Assembly (NCBI GenBank): GCA_965658745.1
Contig: CBFHTK010000003.1
Span: 372,001 to 436,000 of the forward strand
Source of the DNA: JAHDFB01 sp965658745
GTDB lineage: Bacteria > Bacteroidota > Bacteroidia > Chitinophagales > Saprospiraceae
DNA: 64,000 nucleotides
Direction: 5' to 3'
Both the position numbers and the translations under genes were made by a program. Of the stretch, positions 9,653 through 18,827 are shown one piece after another. The notes below the pieces were generated by a model. The model saw only the letters and a list, made by a program, of their open reading frames with translations. It had not been told where the DNA came from and made no database searches. How positions within the stretch are numbered: the stretch's first letter is position 1; every line of letters starts with the position of its first letter.

Positions 9653-10768
9653 ATGAAATTTACCATCTCTTCTTCAGAATTGTCTAGAACTTTAAGCATT
9701 GCCAACGGTGTCATCGGAACTAATGCGGTATTGCCCATCCTAGAGGATTTCTTGTTTGACATTAAGGGTGAATCTCTAGTTTTGACAGCAACGAATCTTG
9801 AAAACACCATCACAACGACTTTGCCTGTTAAAGCAGACGAAGATTTGAAGGTTGCTATTCCTGCCAAAATATTGATGGAAACGATGAAGTCGCTGCCCGA
9901 GCAGCCTGTGACTTTTCAAGTCAATCCTGATAATTTTGCGATTGAACTAACAACTGCTTTTGGTAAGTACAAGATGGCTGGAGATAATCCTGAGGAGTTT
10001 CCAGAAACTTCTTCCCAAGAAAATGCTGAGGTTATTTCTGTACCAGGAAAGACACTTGACAAAGCGATTTCAAAAACTGTTTTTGCGACAAGTAACGATG
10101 AGCTAAGGCTTGCTATGATGGGCGTCCTACTTCAGATCGATTTCAATTCATTGACTTTTGTTGCTACTGATGCACACAAATTAGTTAAGTATACATTTGG
10201 AGGAGTCAACACCGATCAAAACGCATCGCTTATTCTTCCAAAAAAAGGTCTTGGTTTACTTAAAGCATCTATCTCTCCGAGCGATACGGTTGAAATGGCT
10301 TTTGACAAGAAAAATGTGTTTTTTAGTTTCGATCAAACGACTATTGTCTGTCGCTTAATAGATGCCAAGTATCCAGATTACAATGCGGTTATTCCTTTAG
10401 AGAATCCTAATGTGCTACGTCTACCGCGAACAGATTTCATGAACTCACTAAAGAGAATCAATATCTTTGCAAATAAGACAACAAATCAAGCAATACTCAA
10501 CCTTTCGGAAGGATCTTTGACTTTATCTTCGCAGGACTTGGACTTCAGTAATGAAGCGACAGAGCAGATGAGTTGTGAGTATAGCGGTGATACAATTTCA
10601 ATTGGATTCAATGCAAAGTTTCTTTCTGAGATGCTCAATGTGATGGATAATAAGGAGATTGAATTACACATGAGTACTCCTAATCGCGCTGGAATCTTAG
10701 TACCTTCTGAACAAGAAGAAGGAGAAGAACTACTTATGCTTGTAATGCCTGTTATGACGAGTCATTAA
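9653..10768 (+). CDS. dnaN: DNA polymerase III beta subunit (sliding clamp)
   Basis: A 371-residue protein, the normal length for the bacterial clamp, which encircles DNA and tethers the replicative polymerase. The three-domain repeat is recognisable: an N-terminal domain starting MKFTISSSELSRTLSIANGV, a middle domain with MMGVLLQIDFNSLTFVATDAHKLV, and the C-terminal domain ending in VMPVMT, where other clamps have the conserved M-P-M/V segment lining the partner-binding pocket. It is preceded by a well-spaced promoter and followed only 8 bp later by nadD, so the two are probably cotranscribed. It is not next to dnaA here, which is common in Bacteroidota. Confidence 0.96.
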   Translation: MKFTISSSELSRTLSIANGVIGTNAVLPILEDFLFDIKGESLVLTATNLENTITTTLPVKADEDLKVAIPAKILMETMKSLPEQPVTFQVNPDNFAIELTTAFGKYKMAGDNPEEFPETSSQENAEVISVPGKTLDKAISKTVFATSNDELRLAMMGVLLQIDFNSLTFVATDAHKLVKYTFGGVNTDQNASLILPKKGLGLLKASISPSDTVEMAFDKKNVFFSFDQTTIVCRLIDAKYPDYNAVIPLENPNVLRLPRTDFMNSLKRINIFANKTTNQAILNLSEGSLTLSSQDLDFSNEATEQMSCEYSGDTISIGFNAKFLSEMLNVMDNKEIELHMSTPNRAGILVPSEQEEGEELLMLVMPVMTSH

Positions 10769-10776
10769 TTCAACGC

Positions 10777-11361
10777 ATGAAAGTTGGACTTTTTTTTGGA
10801 TCATTTAATCCCGTACATGTCGGTCATATGATTATTGCCAATTACATGGCGCAACATACTGATCTTGATCAGGTATGGATGGTCGTGAGTCCACAAAATC
10901 CACTAAAAAAACGAAGAACTTTAGCGAAGGATTACGATAGACTTTATCTGATAGATCAGGCAATTGATGACAATCCAGTATTGAAGTCCAGTAATATCGA
11001 ATTTTCTTTACCGAAACCTTCATATACGATTGACACACTTACCTACCTAAAGGAGAAGTACCCAGATAAACAGTTTGTATTGATTATGGGAGGAGACAAC
11101 CTTGGAAGCTTTCACAAGTGGAAGAACTACGAGACAATTCTAAATAATCATGAAATCTACGTCTATAAGCGTCCTACATATGAACTTGGAGAACTAGAAT
11201 CGCACGAATCTATTTCGCTTTTCGACGCTCCTATGATGGAGATCTCTAGTTCGTACATCCGTAATGAAATTAAGGAAGGTAGATCTATTCGATACCTGGT
11301 GCCTGAAAAAGTAGAAGATCACATTCTGGAGGCTGGGGTATATCGCTTTTTAAATAACTGA
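10777..11361 (+). CDS. nadD: Nicotinate-nucleotide adenylyltransferase
   Basis: A 194-residue nucleotidyltransferase that adenylates nicotinate mononucleotide to deamido-NAD in NAD synthesis. The nucleotide-binding motif GSFNPVHVGH is at residues 8-17 (the (H/T)xGH type), PQNPLKKRRTL follows, and the second motif SSSYIRNEI near residue 158 is the conserved SxxxIR element. Size is typical. It starts 8 bp after dnaN and ends just before the repeat-bearing gene-free block. Confidence 0.94.
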   Translation: MKVGLFFGSFNPVHVGHMIIANYMAQHTDLDQVWMVVSPQNPLKKRRTLAKDYDRLYLIDQAIDDNPVLKSSNIEFSLPKPSYTIDTLTYLKEKYPDKQFVLIMGGDNLGSFHKWKNYETILNNHEIYVYKRPTYELGELESHESISLFDAPMMEISSSYIRNEIKEGRSIRYLVPEKVEDHILEAGVYRFLNN

Positions 11362-11451
11362 TCATACCGCCGAGAAGTAAGAATTCAACGGCTCGCAGAT
11401 CGCGTGGATGGGAGAGCACAAAGCAAGTAGACAATATTCTCAAAAAGAACC

Positions 11452-11486
11452 ACCACCGAGGCAAAGGTCTCCTGACCTCTTGCCGT
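11452..11486 (+). repeat. 35-bp palindromic repeat, copy 1
   Basis: An imperfect hairpin: GGCAA-A-GGTC, a TCCT loop, then GACC-TC-TTGCC. It differs from copy 2 at 12114 by 3 of 35 bases. Lying 90 bp after nadD, it could also act as a terminator or REP-like element, although no strong T-run follows directly. Confidence 0.7.
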
Positions 11487-11642
11487 ATTCTTTACTAGAT
11501 CTTTCTGTTTTCTTCTCTGGTCAAATTTGTGACATTAGTACTTTTACTTTTTTTGTCCGTCAAAAAACAAGTAGCAATTACGTCTGGAATGCCTATGGAG
11601 TTTTTCTTGAAAGTTAATTTTATACAAGGCAGAAAACACAGA

Positions 11643-11710
11643 CATAGCAGAGCTATGGCGAATGAGGGACTGATCTTGCTTCGCAAGAATTTCGACGATG
11701 AAGTCGAAAT
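11643..11710 (+). repeat. Three consecutive perfect hairpins
   Basis: CATAGC-AGA-GCTATG (11643-11657), TCTTGC-TTC-GCAAGA (11674-11688) and an 8-bp stem ATTTCGAC/GTCGAAAT with loop GATGAA (11689-11710) follow one another. Such spacing suggests a folded RNA or a composite palindromic repeat rather than a protein gene. Confidence 0.55.
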
Positions 11711-12113
11711 AGGGAGTGAACAGAAACTTGATGTTTCGGATGGGCAGCTAACGAAGCAGTGAGCTAACTTTATTGTAAACTAGCCGGTGATCTAACATCT
11801 CATTGGTACACGACAAAAAAACTCTATCACTAGAAAACTCGTCTCAGTCACTCTACTTTCAATCTAGCATTTTCATCCTTATACTTCCAGCCTTCGAGAT
11901 TCTCCCCGCTACATCCACGTCCCTGTCCCACCGAATCTCTGTACTGTGCATCTCAAACAGTTCTAGTTCGACTTTTAAAAACAGTCTTCATACAAGAAAT
12001 AGCGTCAAATTAGCTAATACTCAATATTTCTTATCGATTATTTCAACCAAAAAGATATATGAGCTTATCTTAACGGTATCGGTCTATTGAGCCTTTGCCG
12101 CAGAAATAAATCA

Positions 12114-12148
12114 ACCGCCGAGGCAAAAGTCTCCCGACCTCTTGCCGT
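12114..12148 (+). repeat. 35-bp palindromic repeat, copy 2
   Basis: Direct-orientation copy of the repeat at 11452, with substitutions at three positions. It lies 73 bp before the DUF1761 gene. The hairpin is slightly weaker than in copy 1 because one G-C pair is lost. Confidence 0.7.
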
Positions 12149-12221
12149 TTCTCTCTATATCAATCGAATTATAACCTTCCAGAATTCTTCCTTATATCAC
12201 AAGTACTAACAAACTAATACT

Positions 12222-12734
12222 ATGTCTACTAACTTTTACATATTCTTTTTAACTGCACTTATCCCTATGATCGTTGGAGCTGTTTACTATCATCCTAAAG
12301 TAGTCGGTAACGCTTGGATGAAGACGAATGGATTTACGACTGAGTTCATTCAAAAAGGTAATATGCCTCTCATAATGGGGCTCTCGTACGTCTTTGCAGT
12401 GATGCTTTCCTTTTTCGTATCTACTTTAGTAATTCACCAAGGAGCTATTATGTCTGTTCTTTATCCTGAAGCAATGGAGTCAGGATCAGCTGCTCAAGCT
12501 TATGTTAATGATTTTATGGCAAACTCTGGGGATCGCCATAGAGGATTCTCTCATGGTGCTGTCCATGGAATTATGATTACAGTATTTTTCATTCTACCGA
12601 TAATTTCGATAAATGCTTTGTTTGAAAGAAGAGGCTGGAAATACATCCTCATCCATGCAGGATACTGGCTGATCTCTATTATGTTGATTGGTGGAATACT
12701 TTGCCAGACTTTAAACTATGCTCCACTGAGTTAA
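12222..12734 (+). CDS. DUF1761 family membrane protein
   Basis: A 170-residue integral membrane protein with four hydrophobic segments (about residues 6-23, 49-70, 112-130 and 141-160). The N-terminal GAVYYHPKVVGNAWMK and the C-terminal part with a His/Gly-containing helix match the DUF1761 family, whose function is unknown. A conserved HGAVHGIM segment precedes the third helix. It stands alone downstream of the repeat block, with the neighbouring operon convergent. Confidence 0.8.
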   Translation: MSTNFYIFFLTALIPMIVGAVYYHPKVVGNAWMKTNGFTTEFIQKGNMPLIMGLSYVFAVMLSFFVSTLVIHQGAIMSVLYPEAMESGSAAQAYVNDFMANSGDRHRGFSHGAVHGIMITVFFILPIISINALFERRGWKYILIHAGYWLISIMLIGGILCQTLNYAPLS

Positions 12735-12807
12735 GAAAAAATTCTATTTCGAATCATAGAACTCCAACTCATAGTTAAAGCTTGCTGTATTAAATCATTG
12801 ACAGAGA

Positions 12808-13179
12808 CTACTTAGTAACTTTTTGATTTGTCTTCAGTAATCCAAATAAGACCAGAAGGCTAATTACTAAGCCAAAGAATTCACGAGCATATTCAATGTA
12901 TGGATCTTCGGCTTTCATGCTTTCCGCAATGCTAGGCATTCCTGCATTAATCCAAGATATGATCTCAGGAACAAGTAGGACGGTATAAATGAAAATACCT
13001 AAAATTGAGAGAGATAGTAAAGACATAGGAATCTTGCGAAATGCGGAAACAGAGCAGAGAATTGATATTCCTCCATATATGAAAATCCATAACCACGGAT
13101 CTATATCATTGTACTGGAAGATTGCAAAAACAGCAAACAGCAATGAAGCTAAAAATTTAAATCTTCTAGCTTTCATCAT
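12808..13179 (-). CDS. TMEM220-like small membrane protein
   Basis: A 123-residue protein with four predicted membrane helices. The motif FQYNDIDPWLWIFIYGG (about residues 21-37) is the hallmark of the transmembrane 220 family found in bacteria and animals; no function is established. Its ATG overlaps the stop of the upstream aminotransferase by one base (TAATG), so it is the last gene of a three-gene minus-strand operon. Confidence 0.75.
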   Translation of the reverse strand: MMKARRFKFLASLLFAVFAIFQYNDIDPWLWIFIYGGISILCSVSAFRKIPMSLLSLSILGIFIYTVLLVPEIISWINAGMPSIAESMKAEDPYIEYAREFFGLVISLLVLFGLLKTNQKVTK

Positions 13180-14384
13180 TACTTTTTGTATCTCTGTTCC
13201 GCATAGTCAAATGCTTCCTCTAATATTGCACAAGCTTCTTTCATTTCCTCTTCCGTAATAATCAACGGTGGTGCTAGACGAAAACTCTTATTGTTGAATA
13301 GGAAATAATCAATTATGAGTCCATTTTCGATACATCGATTAACTACATGCTTCAGATACTTGCGCTTTGTTACTTCCACGCCCATCATTAATCCTGATCT
13401 TCTGATTTCAGAAATAATTGGATGTTGTTCTAGTCGAGTTTGTAGATAAGACCCCTTGCTTTCTACTAAATCAACCAGCTTTGTTTCTAATAAAGTATCA
13501 AGCATAGCATGTGCTGCTGCACAAGAGACGGGGTGTCCCCCAAAAGTTGTAATATGACCAAGTGCTGGATTCTTTGTAATTTTTGACATGATCTCTCCTG
13601 AAGATACAATCGCACCTATCGGCATTCCTCCTCCCATCGACTTAGCAATTAGGAGAACATCTGGAACTATATCGTACTTATGGTGAGCAAAAAGAAATCC
13701 GGTTCTTCCAAAACCTGTCTGAATCTCATCGAGTACTAAAAGAGCTCCTACTTCCGTACATCTTGCTCGAAGAGATTTTAAATAATCGTTTTGTGGCGGA
13801 TTAACTCCAGACTCTGCTTGAACTGGTTCAACAATGACGCAAGCTGTTTTTTCTGTTATCCGTGAAAGATCTTGTTCATTATTAAATTCAATATGTCTTA
13901 TTCCAGGAACGCCAGGTGCGAAACTGCTTGAAAAATCATGATCACTTCGCAGCGCCTCAGCTCCAAAAGTACTTCCATGATAGGCATTTTTGGCTGCTAC
14001 AATTTCATAGCGACCAGTGTAACGTCTTCCAAGCTTCATTGCTACCTCTACGCATTCCGTCCCAGTCATAACGTAGTAGACTTTACTCAAACTATCATCG
14101 AGCTGCTGACTTAATAATGTAGCATATTTCACTTGTGCTTGTTGGATATGTTCACCGTAGACCATTGTATGCATATGGCGAGCAACTTGATCCTGCACCG
14201 CGGCTACCACATTCGGATGACAATGTCCCAAGGAACTCACGGAGATCCCTGAATTCATATCGATATAGCGCTTTCCGTCTTTATCGTATATGTACATACC
14301 TGAAGCTTTGTCAATTTCAAGCATGAGTGGTAGCTCGCTGGTTTGAGCAACATGTGAAAGAAATAATTGTCGTAGGCTCGGCAT
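13179..14384 (-). CDS. Class III PLP-dependent aminotransferase
   Basis: A 401-residue fold-type I aminotransferase of the acetylornithine/ornithine/GABA group. The cofactor lysine is Lys248 in LLIAKSMGGGMPIGA; LVLDEIQTGFGRTG holds the Asp that binds the pyridine nitrogen; GHCHPNVV and the MTGTECVEVAMKLGRRYTGR phosphate-binding region are present. Which substrate it uses is not decided by the sequence: no arginine-pathway genes are near, so argD is not supported. The start overlaps the VCBS gene stop and the stop overlaps the TMEM220-like start, each by one base (TAATG), so it is translationally coupled to both. Confidence 0.85.
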   Translation of the reverse strand: MPSLRQLFLSHVAQTSELPLMLEIDKASGMYIYDKDGKRYIDMNSGISVSSLGHCHPNVVAAVQDQVARHMHTMVYGEHIQQAQVKYATLLSQQLDDSLSKVYYVMTGTECVEVAMKLGRRYTGRYEIVAAKNAYHGSTFGAEALRSDHDFSSSFAPGVPGIRHIEFNNEQDLSRITEKTACVIVEPVQAESGVNPPQNDYLKSLRARCTEVGALLVLDEIQTGFGRTGFLFAHHKYDIVPDVLLIAKSMGGGMPIGAIVSSGEIMSKITKNPALGHITTFGGHPVSCAAAHAMLDTLLETKLVDLVESKGSYLQTRLEQHPIISEIRRSGLMMGVEVTKRKYLKHVVNRCIENGLIIDYFLFNNKSFRLAPPLIITEEEMKEACAILEEAFDYAEQRYKK

Positions 14385-17300
14385 TAATTTAATCGATAAA
14401 ATTCAGCTGCACTGTTGTTATTAAAGACTGCGATCACAGTTTCGTTTCCAGACTTAAGAGTGTGAACCTCTCTGACATCTTGAAATGCATTGAAACCAGA
14501 TTCTTGCATATTCTTGTAATCCCATTGATTCTCTCCTTGAGACATAGCTACAACACCGGTACCCGCATCACTACGAGTTGTCTCAACTTCTCTATTGTAG
14601 TAATTACCGGCTGCAACAAAGTCTTTCTTTCCATCCTTGTTAAGATCCACTACTGCAAATCCCTGAATTGGCGCAATCTGAGCCTTTGTGCTAAAAGGAT
14701 GCGCATTGAATTTACCTTCTCCGTTGTTCTCAAAATATGTAGATTGAAATGTGAAAACCTCCGACTTCACTGTATTTCCATCTACCTTGTCTTTCAATAC
14801 ATCTTCAATTGTAGCTAATCCAAACTCATTATATGTTTCAAATTCTTTCTTTACAAACGGCATCTGTTCGCTCGAACATTGACGACCGCGTACTGGATAG
14901 TATTTTCCATCTTTTGCATGGTATCCCAAATAGACATCGTTACTTCCATTTTGATCAAAATCATCAACATATAACCTAAATGGATTCTCTTCTGATGCTT
15001 TGAACTTAAGATTTAATCCAAGATTTCCTGCTAAGATATCCATATCTCCATCTCCATCCATATCTTCTATCTTCATCTTATTCCACCAACCATTCGTCTT
15101 TTCAAGCTGTGCATTTTCCGTAGCTTCTGTCCATTGTCCTTCCACCCTCTCCCAAAGTTGAATTGGGTTCCATTCTCCAGATGTTACTAATTCCATATCA
15201 GAATCTTGATCCACATTTGTGAAATGAGCATCTGATATCATACCGATCTCAAGCTCTTGATCAATTCCGAATCTACCCTTATCATTCTTTAGGAAGAAGC
15301 TTTTTGGAGTGTATCCGTATTTTCCAGGAACCTGCCGACCTCCAACAAACAAATCTATATCACCGTCACCGTCGTAGTCACCCGCGGCTACAGCCCCGTT
15401 ACTTTCAGTCATAGTCGCTAGGCCTGTTTTCTCGAAAGTTCCTTTGTTATTGATATAAAGTCGATCTTGATACATGACATTTCCCCGCTCAAACTCATTT
15501 CCACCAGAAGCTACATAGAGGTCCATGTCCTGGTCTCCATCAGCATCAAAAAACACTGCAGCTCCATCTTCATAGCCTTTATCCTGCTCAAAAGCAGCTT
15601 GACTGCTCATTGTGAACTTACCAGTCGAAGTGCCTAGATATATCTCTCCGGATTCTCCCATTGAACCTCCAACATAAAAATCATCATTTCCATCTTGGTT
15701 TACATCTGCCACTGTTACAATAGGGCCTAGCGTTGACATCTTATGAGGAAGTAGTACTTCCCGTTCATAGTCATCGAATGCATTCTCTGCATGTTTCACC
15801 TCGATTCCAGCATTATAAGCCGTCAATAAGGTTGCGCCACCTTTTTTACTGTAACTACCTTGAGCGTCACTATAATTAATCTTGTGCGTTTTGTTCGCCG
15901 CTAGATTCTCGTAAGTTGCCATCTTCTTATCAGGCCATACAACTTCTAATTTTGTGATTGTATTACTACTTCCTAGACCCACATGAATTACCGATTGATT
16001 CGATGACATGTACCCTCGGTATGGATTTAACTGTATAGCTTGGGAATACTCGCCATAAAACAACTTAACTTGAGCCCCATATCCTTTTTGGTTACCAGCA
16101 GGCCCTTTGAATTCCAACATTGCATAATTATTAAGAGCTTCTTCATTGGCCATATTCTGATAGAAAAAGCAAGGCATGTTAGAATTATTAATCACAATGT
16201 CTAAATCACCATCATTATCGAAATCAGCATACGCTGCTCCGCTAGACCATGAAGGTTCATTAAAATTCCAGGCTTCACTTACGTTAATGAATGTCATGTC
16301 ACCATTATTCTTATAAAAATAGTTAGGCAACTTAACGGAGGGCGCCCTTTCGGTGATGACCATCGGATCAAAAGGGGTAGTTGCTAAGTTCTTCTCTACT
16401 TGTTCTTTCTTACGATCTTCAAAGTATTGCGTTCTCCAAATTTCATAATCCTTATTTCGTACTTCTTTAAAGACTCCATTTGTTACGAACAAATCTTGAA
16501 ATCCATCTTGGTCTAGATCCATGAATAGCGGCGCCCAACTCCAATCAGTATTAGAAATCCCACTCATTTGAGCGATTTCACTAAACATACCATTGCCATT
16601 ATTAAGCTGCAAAGAATTGAACATGTATTGATGGTGGTAACCAGCATTAGCTAGTTTCCAGAATCGCTCAGGATTCATCCCACTCATGTTTGTTTTTTGA
16701 CGAAAATTATCTTCGGCAACCATATCAACTGTAAAAATATCTAGCATTCCGTCATTATTCACATCGGCAACATCCGTTCCCATAGCAAAATTACTAATGT
16801 GGCGAAAAGCTTCATTTGCTCGATTTACGAAAGTACCTTTGCCATCATTTGTATACAGGTAATCTGGCTCTGCATAATCCGATGCAATATGTAAATCTAT
16901 ATCACCATCTTGATCGTAATCAACTGGATTAACTGAAAGCGTATAGTTGTAGTTTGTTACCCCAGCTTGGTCAGTAACATTTATGAATTTACCACCATCA
17001 TTACGATACAAATTATCAGAAAAACGATAAGCAATTTTATTTTTTAATTTTTGCTTGTTGAAAATATCATTTGGAGGCTGATTACCGACATACAAGTCTA
17101 GGTCATTATCACCGTCCATGTCGAAAAAAGTCGCACAAGTAGAATATCCGGGATCATCTATGCCATAACTTGCAGCTGACTCAACGAAAGTTCCATTCTT
17201 TTGATTTACATACAATTTGTTACGTAATTTATCTTCCTCATTGTACAGAAACCGGTTCACATAAATATCGTCGTATCCATCATCATTGATATCCACTACA

Positions 17301-17677
17301 GAGATTCCAGAACTGTAATATACTCCAGAAGTGATTCCCGCTGACTCGGTAATATCTTCAAACTTAAGGTTGCCCTTGTTGAGATATAACCGATCTTTTC
17401 CTTCTGAAGAGGCAAAATAAATATCTTGCAATCCATCGTTGTTTACGTCCAAAACACCTACTCCTGTTCCTTGAAGGAAGCCGTCATATGTGAAAGTGTT
17501 GAACGTTTCGTTCTCGTTGATTTGATTAACAAAATCAAGATTTGTACGACTTTCATCTAGTTGTTCAAGTAAAGGCATATTGGCAGTATCACTGCGTAAC
17601 ACACGCTCTTTCTCTGGCTGACACGATAAGATTAGAAGACAGGTTAAAGCAAACAAATAAATTTTTGTGTATTTCAT
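14384..17677 (-). CDS. VCBS/FG-GAP repeat lipoprotein with ASPIC/UnbV domain
   Basis: A 1097-residue lipoprotein: the signal peptide ends in ILSC with the lipid-modified Cys19. The body is made of many repeats of the D-x-D/N-x-D-G-x-x-D calcium-loop type (for example DVNNDGLQDIYF, DQDGDIDLHIAS, DVNQDGNDDFYVGG), the pattern of a VCBS/FG-GAP beta-propeller. An ASPIC/UnbV domain (LNPYRGYMSSNQS, HVGLG, LEVVWPDKK) sits near residues 530-590 between two propeller blocks. Such proteins are abundant on Bacteroidota outer membranes and are thought to bind extracellular ligands. It is first in a coupled operon with an aminotransferase and a TMEM220-like protein, an odd pairing of a surface lipoprotein with a cytosolic enzyme. 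Confidence 0.88.
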   Translation of the reverse strand: MKYTKIYLFALTCLLILSCQPEKERVLRSDTANMPLLEQLDESRTNLDFVNQINENETFNTFTYDGFLQGTGVGVLDVNNDGLQDIYFASSEGKDRLYLNKGNLKFEDITESAGITSGVYYSSGISVVDINDDGYDDIYVNRFLYNEEDKLRNKLYVNQKNGTFVESAASYGIDDPGYSTCATFFDMDGDNDLDLYVGNQPPNDIFNKQKLKNKIAYRFSDNLYRNDGGKFINVTDQAGVTNYNYTLSVNPVDYDQDGDIDLHIASDYAEPDYLYTNDGKGTFVNRANEAFRHISNFAMGTDVADVNNDGMLDIFTVDMVAEDNFRQKTNMSGMNPERFWKLANAGYHHQYMFNSLQLNNGNGMFSEIAQMSGISNTDWSWAPLFMDLDQDGFQDLFVTNGVFKEVRNKDYEIWRTQYFEDRKKEQVEKNLATTPFDPMVITERAPSVKLPNYFYKNNGDMTFINVSEAWNFNEPSWSSGAAYADFDNDGDLDIVINNSNMPCFFYQNMANEEALNNYAMLEFKGPAGNQKGYGAQVKLFYGEYSQAIQLNPYRGYMSSNQSVIHVGLGSSNTITKLEVVWPDKKMATYENLAANKTHKINYSDAQGSYSKKGGATLLTAYNAGIEVKHAENAFDDYEREVLLPHKMSTLGPIVTVADVNQDGNDDFYVGGSMGESGEIYLGTSTGKFTMSSQAAFEQDKGYEDGAAVFFDADGDQDMDLYVASGGNEFERGNVMYQDRLYINNKGTFEKTGLATMTESNGAVAAGDYDGDGDIDLFVGGRQVPGKYGYTPKSFFLKNDKGRFGIDQELEIGMISDAHFTNVDQDSDMELVTSGEWNPIQLWERVEGQWTEATENAQLEKTNGWWNKMKIEDMDGDGDMDILAGNLGLNLKFKASEENPFRLYVDDFDQNGSNDVYLGYHAKDGKYYPVRGRQCSSEQMPFVKKEFETYNEFGLATIEDVLKDKVDGNTVKSEVFTFQSTYFENNGEGKFNAHPFSTKAQIAPIQGFAVVDLNKDGKKDFVAAGNYYNREVETTRSDAGTGVVAMSQGENQWDYKNMQESGFNAFQDVREVHTLKSGNETVIAVFNNNSAAEFYRLN

Positions 17678-17704
17678 TATGCTCTTTTAGTTGTTACAAG
17701 AGCA

Positions 17705-17712
17705 CAAAAGTA
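17705..17712 (-). promoter_or_regulatory. Bacteroidota -7 box for the VCBS operon
   Basis: Reads TACTTTTG on the minus strand, 27 bp before the start at 17677, followed by TGC. No clear -33 element. Confidence 0.45.
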
Positions 17713-17762
17713 CGATTTTCTCAGCTTTTGAAGAAGTTTCTATTTTTGCTAAGAGCCCAACA

Positions 17763-18827
17763 TTAGCGAATGACTTTACCTGTCTGTGTGTAATTGAATT
17801 CTTCCTTAGACATCCATTTTCTCGGCATTTCATACTTATGTAAAATCGCTAACATTTGAGAATTCCAATTTGAAATAGTGTCCTGATCTGGAAGTTCTCC
17901 TTCTAAAACTATGACAACCTCCTCACCCAAAACTTTTTCCTTTTGACTAGAAATATAAAAGGGCTGCGAAATGATACTTTCAATCTTTCCTTCAATCAAC
18001 TCGGGAAATACTTTCACTCCGCCAGTATTGATCACATGGTCAATTCTACCAAGCCAGCTAAAAGTATATTCGTCTAGTAAAGCTACTACATCATTTGTAG
18101 TAAGCTCAGACAGCCCAAGGTGTGGAGCATTAATTACCAAACAATCTCTATCGTCCAAGTTAAAACTAACACCGTCAACTGCCTCATAGATGTTCCTTGC
18201 TTCTTTTCCATTCAAACGTCGTAGTGCGACATGGGACATCGTCTCAGTCATCCCGTAACCAATGAATATCGGAGTTCTGACGGAGTTTATTTTATCTTCA
18301 AGTGCTTTGTTTATAGGGCTTCCGCCCAAAAGTAATTTTTCAACTTGATTGAGCTTAGTTTCATCACCCAGTTCAAAAGATCTAGCTAATTGATGTGGTG
18401 TCATCACCATAAAATCAATATTTCGATCTAAGAAGGCAAGGGGATTTCCGCTAGGTGGAATACAGATTAGATCAGCCTTCCATTCTAAAGCTCGAACAAT
18501 CATCATCTTACCTGCTATAAACTTAGCCGAAAGTGGACTACAAATCACATCATGCTTGTTGTCAGTTTGCTCATGAACCATTTCGATGTCAAATGCCTTT
18601 GCTGTAGCTACTGCTGAAGCTTTCATTGCAGACTTTGAAAGTTCAATTTCTTTGGGCTTACCTGTAGATCCAGAAGTATGTGCAATAATAGAATCTGATT
18701 CACCCCTCCATTGCTCAAGAAATATCTGAATATCTCTTACATATTCATACCGTTGACCTAGGTCCGAATTATTTCTCAACTCATATTCGCTATAGCTAAT
18801 TCCTGATATTACGAAGTGGGTATTCAT
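17763..18827 (-). CDS. menE: O-succinylbenzoate-CoA ligase (AMP-binding enzyme)
   Basis: A compact 354-residue adenylating enzyme that activates o-succinylbenzoate with CoA in menaquinone synthesis. It shows the AMP-binding signature HTSGSTGKPKEI (about residues 46-58), LLLGGSPI, and GYGMTET (about 186), then a C-terminal domain with GRIDHVINTGGVKV and the late lysine in QTGKVIR. It is shorter than the usual 450-490, typical of reduced MenE forms in Bacteroidota. I prefer the ATG at 18827 (MNTHFVIS), which overlaps the menC stop in ATGA, over the longer frame starting at 18851. It carries a copy of the GNAA-loop hairpin word. Confidence 0.88.
   Translation of the reverse strand: MNTHFVISGISYSEYELRNNSDLGQRYEYVRDIQIFLEQWRGESDSIIAHTSGSTGKPKEIELSKSAMKASAVATAKAFDIEMVHEQTDNKHDVICSPLSAKFIAGKMMIVRALEWKADLICIPPSGNPLAFLDRNIDFMVMTPHQLARSFELGDETKLNQVEKLLLGGSPINKALEDKINSVRTPIFIGYGMTETMSHVALRRLNGKEARNIYEAVDGVSFNLDDRDCLVINAPHLGLSELTTNDVVALLDEYTFSWLGRIDHVINTGGVKVFPELIEGKIESIISQPFYISSQKEKVLGEEVVIVLEGELPDQDTISNWNSQMLAILHKYEMPRKWMSKEEFNYTQTGKVIR
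18316..18329 (-). repeat. GNRA-loop hairpin word, copy 2
   Basis: Minus-strand TTGGGC-GGAA-GCCC, inside menE codons for LLGGSPI, a conserved protein segment. Confidence 0.6.

Larger units (their letters stand above)
11362..12221. other. 860-bp gene-free block with structured repeats
   Basis: No reading frame here looks like a protein; the longest frames (11529-11762, 11803-12090) lack recognisable composition or a plausible start context. The block holds two copies of a 35-bp imperfect palindrome in direct orientation (11452-11486 and 12114-12148), a chain of three perfect small hairpins at 11643-11710, and a short direct repeat AGCTAAC at 11746 and 11762. It may be a remnant or resident of a dispersed non-coding repeat family, or it may encode a structured RNA. 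Confidence 0.6.

Noticed and set aside
11529..11762. A 77-codon frame in the gene-free block.
   Set aside because: It contains the three hairpins and has no protein-like features; the palindromes explain its composition better.
11803..12090. A 95-codon frame in the gene-free block.
   Set aside because: Low-complexity Ser/Leu/Ile sequence with no domain or ribosome site; looks like chance open frame.
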